Shown in pieces: positions 43,715-52,557 of a DNA stretch of 64,000 nt. A program made the position numbers and the translations under genes. Origin of the DNA: RI-106 sp964496875 (GTDB lineage Bacteria > Cyanobacteriota > Vampirovibrionia > Obscuribacterales > Obscuribacteraceae). Every line of letters begins with the position of its first letter. Within the stretch, counting starts at the first letter, position 1. The notes beneath the pieces were generated by a model. It had not been told where the DNA came from and made no database searches. It saw only the letters and a list, made by a program, of their open reading frames with translations. The stretch covers positions 1 through 64,000 of the forward strand of contig CAZCBH010000009.1 in assembly GCA_964496875.1 (NCBI GenBank). Direction: 5' to 3'.

Positions 43715-45769
43715 ATGGGCAACTTTCTAGACAGTTACGATGGCAATGTAATCCGCATCAAACCTCAGGATGATACGGATTCAAATATAGGATCGCAGTC
43801 CGAAACAGCAGCCTCATTACTAGGTGACGCCCTCCACACCGCAGCCTACAGTGCTCTCCAGAGTCCGCTCACCGCGGTCGCACAAACGGCTGACTCGGCT
43901 TTTGGAACCGACCTGACCGAATCGACCAAGTTTCTGCGCTCTCCCGATGAGATCACAGATACATACTCGGCAAAATGGCATACCCACCAGGTTGCCGCCG
44001 CGGTGGGCATGATCCTGCCGTTTATGTTGGCCCGCAAAGGGGCGAGGAATATCCTCAAGACAGAAGCGGCCGTAGGCAGCGGAGTCTTCTGGAAAACCGC
44101 AGCGGTGAAAGAAGCCGCTTTATCTGGTTTCATCTATGAAGCGGCTCTGCATCCCTCCACCGGCACCCACGACAATCTACTTGATCTCGGTGTCGACCGC
44201 TTCAAGCAAGGACTCTCCGGTGCCGCCACCTTCGGCACCCTGAGCTATGCCGGCATCGGTATCAGAAGTGGTGCCAAGGGTATGTTGGGAGAAACAGCAC
44301 CGAACCTGACCAAATTCTTCGAGAATCCTATAACGGCTACAACCTTAGCAGGAGCTCCTGCCGGTCTGGTGAGCGCCCAGTCCAACTCGATATTGTTCGA
44401 AGGCAAGTTCGCCGATCTCGATACATCGGTAGAGAGCGCCTATGCCATGTCCTTCGTGGGCGCCAGCCTGGCGGCTGCCCATCAGGCACCGACCAGCAAG
44501 AACACCCTCTTGCCTCCACCATCAAATAAGCCCCTGGCTGAGCGCCTTGCCTCTCTAAAATCCACTGCCGGAGAAAAGATCGAGAGAAGCAAATTCTTCA
44601 TCCAGGAGAAAGCCGCCGAAGCATCGCGCGGTCTCGATATTCTGGTGAGCGATCTAGCAGGACCTCAGCCGGCCCTCGCCATGGCCGGCTCGCCAGTTGG
44701 AATGAGAGCCTTTGAATTCGACGCACCGGGCAGATCGAAGGGAAACAAAGCCGTCAAGCCCGCTACCACAATGCACATGGAAGCACTGGATTTCGATGGT
44801 AGAAGCTCATCTTCCGGAAGACTCAGTGATCTGGAAGGCTCTCTGAAACTGCCGGAGCGCCCGGAACTCAAAGAAAGCCGCGAGCGAAACCCGGAAGCAA
44901 GTGCGGCTAGAGGAGAATCTGCTATCGACGTTCTACGAAGCCATTCTCTCCATGATATTGCCGACTTCGTCGCGTCCAACAAGACTCTCAGAGACCTTCG
45001 TGTAGATCCCGAAAGAGTCTTTCACGGCAACGATGCCCTCATCGTTATGGAAGTACAGCCGAGCAAAGCTCTACCCGATGGAGCCGCCCTCAAAGCGATA
45101 GTACCGGAAGGCGGCTGGGAGAATAACTGGGGCAAACGTCCCGGGGACGCGAAAATATTGGGTAAAGTCCATGAAGTAGAGATGGGCTCCAGTTCCGGCA
45201 CCGCCTATGTCTACCTTCAGGAGCTGGTCGAAGTGCGTGATCGCTACGAACCACATCTGTTAGACGGCTACTTCCGGGGACTGGAAGGCAAAAACCTGGT
45301 ATTCGAAGAACCCGGTAACAATCCCAATAAACAGTTCGGTATCAGCCAGAGAACCGGAAAGTTGGTTTTAATAGATTATCCGTCCACCGGAAAACCCGGT
45401 CATATGCAGACCCTGAACGAAATTATTCAAGGACCGGAATATTTCGAACGAGAATACGAGGCCGAAAACACTCGTATGCGCGAAGGCAAATCCGAAGCTG
45501 AAGCCGAAGCTGAAGCAGCCGAGTTGAGCCAAACCACCACAAGAGACTTTGAAAGACAGCGCTTCGTCGAAGAAAAAGGTCTGACACCGGCAGAAAAAGA
45601 GATGGTAGACCAGCTCTCCATGGGCATCACCAAATCCGAACTGGCCGAATACACCGCTCTCATGCGCGGTCAGTTGAATGCCGACGGGCTGCCTGACGTC
45701 AAAGGCATAATGCCTGAGATAAACGCCCTGGTGAAAAAAGCCAAAGCGGCCGGAATCAAATTCGAATAG
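43715..45769 (+). CDS. Large protein of unknown function with degenerate kinase-like C-terminal region
   Basis: 684 residues. The N-terminal half has Ala/Gly-rich helical stretches (V-A-A-A-V-G-M-I-L-P-F, G-L-S-G-A-A-T-F-G-T-L). A Ser/Glu-rich linker spans about 360-410. The region about 420-580 contains N-K-Q-F-G followed by G-K-L-V-L-I-D-Y, the order of an aminoglycoside-kinase-like catalytic loop and D-F/D-Y motif, but without the usual H-G-D. The C-terminus is a Glu/Ala-rich coil. There is no signal peptide and only a weak ribosome site. It could be an effector or a pseudo-kinase; I cannot assign a function. Confidence 0.55.
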   Translation: MGNFLDSYDGNVIRIKPQDDTDSNIGSQSETAASLLGDALHTAAYSALQSPLTAVAQTADSAFGTDLTESTKFLRSPDEITDTYSAKWHTHQVAAAVGMILPFMLARKGARNILKTEAAVGSGVFWKTAAVKEAALSGFIYEAALHPSTGTHDNLLDLGVDRFKQGLSGAATFGTLSYAGIGIRSGAKGMLGETAPNLTKFFENPITATTLAGAPAGLVSAQSNSILFEGKFADLDTSVESAYAMSFVGASLAAAHQAPTSKNTLLPPPSNKPLAERLASLKSTAGEKIERSKFFIQEKAAEASRGLDILVSDLAGPQPALAMAGSPVGMRAFEFDAPGRSKGNKAVKPATTMHMEALDFDGRSSSSGRLSDLEGSLKLPERPELKESRERNPEASAARGESAIDVLRSHSLHDIADFVASNKTLRDLRVDPERVFHGNDALIVMEVQPSKALPDGAALKAIVPEGGWENNWGKRPGDAKILGKVHEVEMGSSSGTAYVYLQELVEVRDRYEPHLLDGYFRGLEGKNLVFEEPGNNPNKQFGISQRTGKLVLIDYPSTGKPGHMQTLNEIIQGPEYFEREYEAENTRMREGKSEAEAEAEAAELSQTTTRDFERQRFVEEKGLTPAEKEMVDQLSMGITKSELAEYTALMRGQLNADGLPDVKGIMPEINALVKKAKAAGIKFE

Positions 45770-45823
45770 GTGTAATTGCCTGCTAAGGCTTCGAAAAGTT
45801 ACTTAACTTGAGAAGATTCGAGC

Positions 45824-45851
45824 TTGCATTTTCCTGCTTGCGTGTTAGCAT
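45824..45851 (+). promoter_or_regulatory. Candidate trp operon promoter
   Basis: TTGCAT (45824-45829) and TAGCAT (45846-45851) with a 16-bp spacer. Transcription would begin near 45858, 44 bp ahead of the leader peptide ATG. Confidence 0.45.
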
Positions 45852-45901
45852 TTTTATCGTGTCGGAAATTCGGTCCTTCATACTGGACTTAAAGCAAAAC
45901 G

Positions 45902-45979
45902 ATGAAGTTAAGACAAAGCCAAAATCAATTCTGGTGGAGCTGGTTCGAAAAAGCCGAGCCCCTCTCCTATTGGCGCTGA
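45902..45979 (+). CDS. trpL: trp operon leader peptide
   Basis: A 25-codon ORF starting ATG 45902 and ending TGA 45977-45979. Trp codons (TGG) fall at positions 11, 12, 14 and 24, that is W-W-S-W in a cluster and one near the end. With only two to three bases in a hundred expected to spell TGG codons by chance, four in 25 is far above expectation. The ORF lies 46 bp upstream of an intrinsic terminator and 123 bp upstream of trpE. Ribosomes that stall at these codons when charged tRNA-Trp is scarce would alter folding of the leader. The ribosome site is weak (GGA 13 bases upstream). Confidence 0.85.
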   Translation: MKLRQSQNQFWWSWFEKAEPLSYWR

Positions 45980-46025
45980 ATTTCAGATCAAGCGATTAAG
46001 TAAGAGAATTCAATCTAACTAAAAG

Positions 46026-46067
46026 ACGGGCAAGGTTAAGACAAGAGTCACCAGCCCGTATTTTTTT
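46026..46067 (+). terminator. trp attenuator (intrinsic terminator in the leader)
   Basis: Stem ACGGGC (46026-46031) with GCCCGT (46054-46059), extended inward by GGT/ACC and GAC/GTC with small internal loops and an AAGA loop, then seven Ts (46061-46067). Its position between the Trp-rich leader ORF and trpE is that of an attenuator. A plausible 1:2 hairpin (GGAGCTGGTT...AAGCC-AGC, about 45936-45960) covers the Trp codons. The antiterminator pairing I could not resolve by eye. Confidence 0.85.
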
Positions 46068-46102
46068 GCATTGCTTTTTAGAAATTGAGGACACCTAAAG
46101 TC

Positions 46103-47572
46103 ATGACCGGGGAAACGATCTTATTCAAAGCCAGGAAACTGCATTGTCTGGCCCTGGACAAAAATTCAGAAAACAGTCCATTCATTCACCAGGGACGACC
46201 GATTGCTATTTTCGAACGCCGTTCTGCCGACGCCGACTACACAGTAACAGTGTTCAGAGCATCGGACCGAATCGTTCTCCAGCCTGATGCTCTAGAAACC
46301 CGACAGCCAAATTGCCCCTTCGACTATCTTGCCTCGGCTCTCGAAAGTCTGGCAAAGAGCGTCGACTGCTCCAACCTGGCTCCCTATGCAGATATTCCGT
46401 TCAAGTATGGCTTCCTGGGTTATCTGGGCTACGGACTGACAGCCTCTCAGGCTACCCTGGCTATACCAAGACAGAAACAACGCTTCATCGATGTTCCCGA
46501 TGCAGCATTAATAGTCCCGGGCGCATTCACCATAGAAGACCGCAAAAACGGAAAGCTCTATCTAATATCGGATATCGACATCGAAGAATGCAAAAGCCTG
46601 ATTGCAAAGGCAGCCTGTTCTAAACCGCTAGATTCAACCACCTCGAAAGAATCGACTGCGGCGATAGAGCCTTCTATGACAAAAGAAGAATACCTCGGCA
46701 AAGTTGAAAGAGCAAAAGAATATATCAACGAAGGCGAAGCATTTCAGATAGTGCTGGCTCAGAGATTCTCTTGTGCTCTTGAAGAGTCGGCGCTAGCGCT
46801 TTTCGAGAGAATAAGAAAGAGTGCTGATGCACCCTACGCTTACTATCTTGATCTGGAAGATTTCCAGTATCTGGGGCTCTCGCCCGAGAGCATGATCTCT
46901 ATCGAAGGCGATAGAGTATCCTTCAGAGCCCTGGCCGGCACCCGGCACCGGGGGCGGGACGAAGCCGAAGACCTCGCTCTCACCAGTGAACTTTTGAGCA
47001 ACGAGAAAGAAAACGCCGAGCATATGATGCTGGTTGATCTGGGTCGCAACGATCTTGGCCGGGTCTGTACTCAAGGCACTATAGAAGTGGAGAACCTCAA
47101 GCAAGTTTTGAAATATCCAAGCGTCATGCACCTCTCGACAGATTTGAAAGGCAAACTCGACTCCACTATCGCTCCTCTCAAAGCGGTTGGATCTTGCTTC
47201 CCCCGGGGCACTGTCTCCGGTGCCCCCAAGCGCCGCGCCCTCACTCTGCTTGCCGAACTCGAACCAGAGCGCAGAGGCATCTATTCCGGAGCAGTGGGCA
47301 TTATCGAGATTGGTGGAGACATCGATCTTGCCATCGCCATCCGCTCCGCCACCATAAAAGACGGCATCGCCCATGTCCAGGCCGGTGCCGGTATTGTCTA
47401 CGACTCTATTCCGGAATGCGAATACGAAGAGACTCGCAACAAAGCCGCCTCTATTCTCGATCATATCAATCGGTCATGGCGAAGCCAGGACGACACCAAT
47501 CACCCTGGCTTCACTAAACTCGCCTTTCAAAGGGAAAAGCACCATGACCATACTTATAATCGACAACTATGA
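46103..47572 (+). CDS. trpE: Anthranilate synthase component I
   Basis: 489 residues from ATG 46103 (a TTG at 46085 is possible). The chorismate-binding C-terminal half has G-E-A-F-Q-I-V-L-A-Q-R-F, S-P-E-S-M-I-S, A-G-T-R-H-R-G, L-V-D-L-G-R-N-D-L-G-R-V, and P-R-G-T-V-S-G-A-P-K-R-R-A. It converts chorismate to anthranilate with ammonia from TrpG. The N-terminal I-F-E-R-R-S segment lies where the tryptophan feedback site L-L-E-S is found, so feedback control may differ. It overlaps trpG by 29 bases. It could alternatively be PabB, but the operon excludes that. Confidence 0.95.
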   Translation: MTGETILFKARKLHCLALDKNSENSPFIHQGRPIAIFERRSADADYTVTVFRASDRIVLQPDALETRQPNCPFDYLASALESLAKSVDCSNLAPYADIPFKYGFLGYLGYGLTASQATLAIPRQKQRFIDVPDAALIVPGAFTIEDRKNGKLYLISDIDIEECKSLIAKAACSKPLDSTTSKESTAAIEPSMTKEEYLGKVERAKEYINEGEAFQIVLAQRFSCALEESALALFERIRKSADAPYAYYLDLEDFQYLGLSPESMISIEGDRVSFRALAGTRHRGRDEAEDLALTSELLSNEKENAEHMMLVDLGRNDLGRVCTQGTIEVENLKQVLKYPSVMHLSTDLKGKLDSTIAPLKAVGSCFPRGTVSGAPKRRALTLLAELEPERRGIYSGAVGIIEIGGDIDLAIAIRSATIKDGIAHVQAGAGIVYDSIPECEYEETRNKAASILDHINRSWRSQDDTNHPGFTKLAFQREKHHDHTYNRQL

Positions 47573-48137
47573 CTCCTTCACCTATAACATCGTCCAACAG
47601 GTAAAAAGCGTCCACGACAGAGCGACAGAGACCTATTTCAATGACGCCATCGACTTCGAGCAGATCAAAGCCAAACGCCCAACCGGAATAATAATTTCGC
47701 CCGGTCCCGGACATCCGGCAAGACCGGGGGACTTCGGCGTCTGTCGAGAGATAATCGAAAGAAGAGAAGAGCTGGGATGCCCGATTCTGGGCATCTGCCT
47801 CGGTCACCAGGGCATAGCTCATATGCTCGGAGGGAAAATAGAAAAAGCCGCGCAAATCTTCCACGGCAAAATCAGTCGCCTCGAGACCGTGGCCAGATCA
47901 AGCCTGTTCAAAGGCGTTCCACAATTTTTCGATGCGATGCGCTACCACTCTCTAGTCGTATCTCAGAAAGACTTTCCGACAGACCTGACCGTCACAGCCG
48001 TCGAACCGGCCACCCGGACGATTATGGCGCTGGAGCATCAACATTATCCACTCTTCGGACTTCAATTTCATCCGGAATCAATCGGTACTGAATGCGGTTC
48101 GCGAATAATGAGGAATTTTTCAGAGCTATGTCATTAA
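47544..48137 (+). CDS. trpG: Anthranilate synthase component II (glutamine amidotransferase)
   Basis: 197 residues from ATG 47544, which AAGGG precedes; the longer ORF is noise. The glutaminase triad is visible: Cys85 in G-I-C-L-G-H-Q-G, and His and Glu in Q-F-H-P-E-S. D-N-Y-D-S-F-T-Y-N begins the fold. It supplies ammonia to TrpE. It may also serve PabB if this is the only such subunit. It overlaps trpE (29 bp) and trpD (10 bp). Confidence 0.95.
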   Translation: MTILIIDNYDSFTYNIVQQVKSVHDRATETYFNDAIDFEQIKAKRPTGIIISPGPGHPARPGDFGVCREIIERREELGCPILGICLGHQGIAHMLGGKIEKAAQIFHGKISRLETVARSSLFKGVPQFFDAMRYHSLVVSQKDFPTDLTVTAVEPATRTIMALEHQHYPLFGLQFHPESIGTECGSRIMRNFSELCH

Positions 48138-49045
48138 TTCCAGATAGAGCGAAACTGCTCGCCGCCCCGGAAAACACCGGCTTAGATTCTCTTCGCCGAA
48201 TTCTCGAAGAACTGAAGTCTTCGACAAAGACAGATCTGAGCGACCTGGGAAGAGACGCTCTCGACTGCTGTGGAACAGGTGGAAGCGGTCACCATAAATT
48301 CAATACATCGACAGCGGTGGCTTTTGTCGTAGCGGCCGCCGGCAAAAGAGTGATCAAATTCGGCAATCGCTCAGCGACAGGGCAATCGGGCTCGCTAGAC
48401 TTCTTGGATTCGATCTCGATACCTCCTTTGGCAGAAAGATACGCTATTGAACAGTCCCTTGCAAAGGAGAACCTGGCTTTCTTGGATGCTTCCCGATTCT
48501 ATCCTCAACTGAAAGACCTCGCTCCCATAAGAAAGAAGCTGGGGAGACCGACCCTCCTCAACTATCTAGGTCCGCTGCTCAATCCGCTCAAACCGGAGTA
48601 TAGACTTCTTGGAGTCAGTAATGAAGCGATGCTGAATCATCTTGCCACCATCTGTAGCGAGGACTCCGGTCTTACGAAGGTATTGCTGGTCCGCTCTGAA
48701 AAAGGTCTCGATGAACTGGATCCGGTATCATCCAATACGGTTATAGAAATCGACAATGCAGAAGCCCCCTCTAGATATAACCTTAAAACGCGCAGAATAT
48801 CCGGCGCTATCGAAGAAGAGAAAAGAGACAATAGCACCATCTTTCTGGATATTATCGAAGGAAAAGACCGCCTCTCCCTGGCCTATTCCGCTCTTGTTCT
48901 GAATGGCGCCGCCGCACTAATGGCGGCGGCAGCGGTAAACTCTCTTGAAGAGGGCATGGAGACCGTCGAGAATCTCTTGAAAAGCGGGGCTGTCCGACAA
49001 AAATATATTAGAACAAAAGAGTTTACAAAGGAGATTGCCGCATGA
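48128..49045 (+). CDS. trpD: Anthranilate phosphoribosyltransferase
   Basis: 305 residues from ATG 48128, somewhat short for the roughly 340-residue family; the shortage is at the N-terminus. Motifs are C-C-G-T-G-G-S-G-H-H-K-F-N-T-S-T (the PRPP loop, with Ser replacing the usual Asp of GTGGD), K-F-G-N-R-S-A-T-G-Q-S-G-S, and R-K-K-L-G-R-P-T-L-L-N-Y-L-G-P-L-L-N-P. It joins anthranilate and PRPP. The substitution in the PRPP loop is worth noting. It overlaps trpC by four bases (ATGA). Confidence 0.94.
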   Translation: MSLIPDRAKLLAAPENTGLDSLRRILEELKSSTKTDLSDLGRDALDCCGTGGSGHHKFNTSTAVAFVVAAAGKRVIKFGNRSATGQSGSLDFLDSISIPPLAERYAIEQSLAKENLAFLDASRFYPQLKDLAPIRKKLGRPTLLNYLGPLLNPLKPEYRLLGVSNEAMLNHLATICSEDSGLTKVLLVRSEKGLDELDPVSSNTVIEIDNAEAPSRYNLKTRRISGAIEEEKRDNSTIFLDIIEGKDRLSLAYSALVLNGAAALMAAAAVNSLEEGMETVENLLKSGAVRQKYIRTKEFTKEIAA

Positions 49046-49797
49046 AAGTTCTCCATGAGATAGTCCGGTCAAAAGAGGCCGAGATAGCTTCTTTGAAAGC
49101 TAGAAAAGCAGACTTCAAAGCCGGCATTAAAGCCGAGCGAAACAAATTCAATGTCATCGGCGAGATCAAACCGGCTTCGCCCAGTCGCGGACAGATACTG
49201 AATAGGGATCATATCGCCGCGCATATAAAAGCCTACAAAGAGAACGCAGTAGCAATCTCGGTTCTGACGGACAAAAAATACTTCGGCGGCGGCTACGACC
49301 TGCTGCGCCAGGTAAAACAAGCGGCAGGCGATGTACCTGTATTGCAAAAGGATTTCATCACCGACGAGATCCAGCTGTTGGAAGGCTTCAAAGCCGGTGC
49401 CGACGCGGCTCTTCTGATTGTGAAGATCCTGCGCAGAGACAGACTGGCGGCACTCTATCAACTGGCTACCAGCCTGGGCATAGAGGCGGTGTTTGAAGTG
49501 AGCGACGAAGCCGATTTGACCAAAGCGCTCTCGCTTTGCCCGGATGTTGTTCTAATAAACAATCGCAACCTCGATACCATGGTCATAGATCTTGCCACCA
49601 CCGGCAGACTGACAGCCCTGATTCCGCCGGATATAAGAGCCGAAACCGCTATCATAAGCGCCAGCGGTTATGATAGCAGAGAGCAGATAGCTGCCTTCGG
49701 CGGAGGCGCCGATGCATTTCTTATAGGCTCTTCCCTTATGGCTAGCGCCGCTCCAGAAACTCTCCTGCAAGAGTTTTGCTTGAAGGAGATAGCTTGA
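49042..49797 (+). CDS. trpC: Indole-3-glycerol phosphate synthase
   Basis: 251 residues. TIM-barrel motifs are V-I-G-E-I-K-P-A-S-P-S-R-G, A-I-S-V-L-T-D-K-K-Y-F-G-G, V-L-Q-K-D-F-I, and I-N-N-R-N-L. It forms the indole ring from CdRP. The conserved K-P-x-S-P-S lysine and the two glutamates are retained. It overlaps trpD by ATGA and trpF by TTGA. Confidence 0.95.
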   Translation: MKVLHEIVRSKEAEIASLKARKADFKAGIKAERNKFNVIGEIKPASPSRGQILNRDHIAAHIKAYKENAVAISVLTDKKYFGGGYDLLRQVKQAAGDVPVLQKDFITDEIQLLEGFKAGADAALLIVKILRRDRLAALYQLATSLGIEAVFEVSDEADLTKALSLCPDVVLINNRNLDTMVIDLATTGRLTALIPPDIRAETAIISASGYDSREQIAAFGGGADAFLIGSSLMASAAPETLLQEFCLKEIA

Positions 49798-50477
49798 ATA
49801 TGACTTACAAAAATATTCAAATCAAAATCTGTGGTATCACGCGACTTGAAGACGCCACCCTGGCACAAGACCATGGCTGCGATCTGCTCGGCTTCATCTT
49901 CGCCCGCCAATCGCCTCGATATATAAATGCGCAAATAGCGGCTTCGATAATTGAGACTTTGAGAGAAAAAGGCGGTGTCGAAATAGCAGGGGTGTTCAAA
50001 GACCAACCCCTCGAAGAAGTCCTGAGCATAGCAGAAGCCCTGGATCTCGACTATGTGCAACTGCACGGCGAAGAAGATGAAAACTACATTGCCGGCCTGA
50101 ACAGACCGGTGATCAAGGCGATAGTTTACGGAACTGGTGATGGCGAAAACGCGCTCGCGAAATATAACAGTAGCCGCACTATTCTACTGGATCTTCCTAA
50201 ACAGGGCATGATCATCGATAAAACCTCAGCCAGAAAAGAGCTGGAATCTATTTTGGCCGAAGCCGAGCATACAGACCGAAGGATAATGGTGGCAGGGGGT
50301 CTGGATGCGGACTCTATTGTGGATTTGTTGAACAAATTCTCTCCCTGGGCGTTAGACCTGTGCTCGGCGGTGGAGTCCGATCCCGGTATCAAAGATAGAG
50401 CCAAGTTGATAAAACTGCTCAGGCAGTTTCAAACAATTTCCAAAGCCAAGGAGAAGCACTATGTTAACCAGCACTAA
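49794..50477 (+). CDS. trpF: Phosphoribosylanthranilate isomerase
   Basis: 227 residues from a TTG at 49794 (AGGAG five bases upstream, overlapping the trpC stop as TTGA); ATG at 49800 is an alternative. Motifs are I-K-I-C-G-I-T, G-C-D-L-L-G-F-I-F, V-Q-L-H-G-E-E, and W-A-L-D-L-C-S-A-V-E-S-D-P-G-I-K-D. Cys and Asp for the Amadori rearrangement are present. It overlaps trpB by 17 bases. Confidence 0.93.
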   Translation: MNMTYKNIQIKICGITRLEDATLAQDHGCDLLGFIFARQSPRYINAQIAASIIETLREKGGVEIAGVFKDQPLEEVLSIAEALDLDYVQLHGEEDENYIAGLNRPVIKAIVYGTGDGENALAKYNSSRTILLDLPKQGMIIDKTSARKELESILAEAEHTDRRIMVAGGLDADSIVDLLNKFSPWALDLCSAVESDPGIKDRAKLIKLLRQFQTISKAKEKHYVNQH

Positions 50478-51630
50478 ATTCGGTGCTTTCGGCGGAGTCT
50501 ATGCTCCGGAGACTCTATTACCGGCTCTTGAAGAGCTGGAAAAGGCCTTCATCGCCTTCGAGAAGGATGCTCATCTGCAAGAAGAGTTGCAAGAATTGCT
50601 CGCCGACTATGCCGGCAGACCCACTCCCCTTTATTTCGCCCGCAATCTATCTAAAAACTGGGGCGCCAACATCTATCTAAAACGAGAAGACCTGCTTCAT
50701 GGAGGTGCGCACAAAACCAACAATGCCGTCGGCCAGGCTCTTATCGCCCGCTCCATGGGCAAGACCCGGCTGATAGCCGAGACCGGTGCCGGTCAGCATG
50801 GTGTCGCCACAGCCATGGCCGGAGCGCTATTTTCGATGCCGGTGAGAGTCTACATGGGAGCTTTAGATGTAGAGCGCCAGGCCCAGAATGTGGCGCGCAT
50901 GAAAATGATGGGGGCCGAGGTCTGTCCGGTGCAGACAGGAGGCGCGACCTTGAAAGATGCCATCAATGATGCTCTCAGAGACTGGATCGGCAACCTCGAC
51001 GACACCCACTATTTGCTTGGCACCGCCGCCGGTCCCCACCCATTTCCAACTATTGTCAAAGCCCTGCAAAAGGTAATCGGCGAAGAGATCGCCGAGCAGT
51101 TCATACATAAAAAAAACCGCCTGCCCGATGCCATAGTCGCCTGCGTCGGAGGAGGCTCGAACGCAATCGGCGCTTTCAGCCGCTTCATAGAAGAAGAGTC
51201 CGTTCGATTGATAGGTGTGGAGCCCGCCGGCAAAGGTCTGGGAACAGGATTATCCGGAGCGGTGATTGCGGAGGGTAAAAGCGGCGTCCTCCACGGCATG
51301 AAAAGCATGGTCATGCAGAACGAAGACGGACAGATTCTAGAAACCCATAGCATCGCCGCCGGTCTCGACTATCCCTCGGTCGGTCCGGAACACGCCTATC
51401 TCAATGCCATCGGTCGAGTCCGCTATGACTGCGCCACCGACCAGGAAGCTGTCGAAGCCTATCTTGCCACCACCAGGGCAGAAGGTATAATCCCTGCTCT
51501 CGAAAGCTCCCACGCTCTCGCCTGCGCCAGAAGACTGGCCGGAGGAGAACTTGCCGGCTGCGATATCGTGGTCAACTTATCTGGCCGCGGCGACAAAGAC
51601 ATGGACACTGTCAGCGGCTACACCGCCTAA
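50461..51630 (+). CDS. trpB: Tryptophan synthase beta chain
   Basis: 389 residues. Lys85 in H-G-G-A-H-K-T-N is the PLP Schiff-base lysine, and G-A-G-Q-H-G-V-A-T-A, A-C-V-G-G-G-S-N-A-I-G and the C-terminal L-S-G-R-G-D-K-D are retained. It is the main TrpB1 type that pairs with TrpA. It condenses indole and serine to tryptophan. AAGGAGA precedes the ATG inside trpF. Confidence 0.97.
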   Translation: MLTSTKFGAFGGVYAPETLLPALEELEKAFIAFEKDAHLQEELQELLADYAGRPTPLYFARNLSKNWGANIYLKREDLLHGGAHKTNNAVGQALIARSMGKTRLIAETGAGQHGVATAMAGALFSMPVRVYMGALDVERQAQNVARMKMMGAEVCPVQTGGATLKDAINDALRDWIGNLDDTHYLLGTAAGPHPFPTIVKALQKVIGEEIAEQFIHKKNRLPDAIVACVGGGSNAIGAFSRFIEEESVRLIGVEPAGKGLGTGLSGAVIAEGKSGVLHGMKSMVMQNEDGQILETHSIAAGLDYPSVGPEHAYLNAIGRVRYDCATDQEAVEAYLATTRAEGIIPALESSHALACARRLAGGELAGCDIVVNLSGRGDKDMDTVSGYTA

Positions 51631-51646
51631 ACAGGGGACGATAAAT

Positions 51647-52465
51647 ATGAAGACGGTAAAAAACAAAAGCAGATTGGCCGAAGCCTTTTCAAAATTGAAT
51701 CAGGAAGGCAAGAAGGCTTTCATCCCCTTCAATCTGCTCGGCTATCCCGATAAAAAATCTTGTATCGCCACCCTTAAAGCTCTGGTAGAAGGAGGGGCAA
51801 CGGCTCTGGAGCTGGGTTTGCCTTTTTCAGATCCGATGGCTGACGGACCTTTGATACAAAGGGCATCACATTCAGTGCTGGAAGCGGGCTTTTCGATAGC
51901 CGATGCCGTCACCATTATAAAAGAGGTTCGTTCAGCCTGCCCGGATACTCCGATTAATCTACTCACCTACTTCAATCTCGCCCTATCGAATGGAGTAGAA
52001 CCTTTTCTCACCAGATTCAAAGCGGCAGGCGTGGACGCGGTTACTTTCGTAGATCTTCCACTCGAGGAGATGGAAGAGATTTATGGAACCATGCAAAACC
52101 TGGAACTGGATTCGGTGATGTTGATATCACCGCTGACACCGCCCCATCGCATCGACGAAATTTTGAAATATGCCCGGGGTTTTCTCTATCTTGTATCGAG
52201 AGCAGGTACCACCGGCATGCAGGAGTCCTATTCGAGCAAACTCGAAGAGGTGGTCAAAACAATCAAAGAGAGAACCGAGCTGCCTGTGATGATTGGCTTC
52301 GGCATATCCGGCGCCGAACAGGCAAGAAATATGATCGAACTGGGTGCGGACGGGGTTATTGTCGGTAGTAAAATTCTCGATGTCATTGAGAAGAGCGCTT
52401 TGAAGGAAAGAGAGAAAAACCTCGTCTCCTTCACGGCGGCAATAGTGAAAGCCCTGGAAAAATAA
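51647..52465 (+). CDS. trpA: Tryptophan synthase alpha chain
   Basis: 272 residues from ATG 51647 (AGGGGAC upstream); the ORF from 51551 overlaps trpB and is not used. E-L-G-L-P-F-S-D-P-M-A-D-G-P carries the catalytic Glu, D-L-P-L-E-E the catalytic Asp, and G-F-G-I-S the phosphate site. It releases indole from indole-glycerol phosphate. It is the last gene of the operon. Confidence 0.96.
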   Translation: MKTVKNKSRLAEAFSKLNQEGKKAFIPFNLLGYPDKKSCIATLKALVEGGATALELGLPFSDPMADGPLIQRASHSVLEAGFSIADAVTIIKEVRSACPDTPINLLTYFNLALSNGVEPFLTRFKAAGVDAVTFVDLPLEEMEEIYGTMQNLELDSVMLISPLTPPHRIDEILKYARGFLYLVSRAGTTGMQESYSSKLEEVVKTIKERTELPVMIGFGISGAEQARNMIELGADGVIVGSKILDVIEKSALKEREKNLVSFTAAIVKALEK

Positions 52466-52506
52466 GCTGCCCTGTCATTGGTCCGAGTGTCAACTATATG
52501 TCAACA

Positions 52507-52557
52507 ATAGCCTCTATAAAAGATTCAGATTACTAAAAGCTTCTTTCCCGAGGCTAT
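52507..52557. terminator. Possible terminator after trpA
   Basis: ATAGCCTC (52507-52514) pairs with GAGGCTAT (52550-52557) around a 35-base loop. The right arm enters the end of the convergent gene. Weak evidence. Confidence 0.3.

Noticed and set aside
45808..45999. 63-codon ORF opening at a TTG ahead of the trp operon
   Set aside because: It overlaps the candidate promoter and the Trp-rich leader ORF in another frame, has no ribosome site and no recognisable protein.
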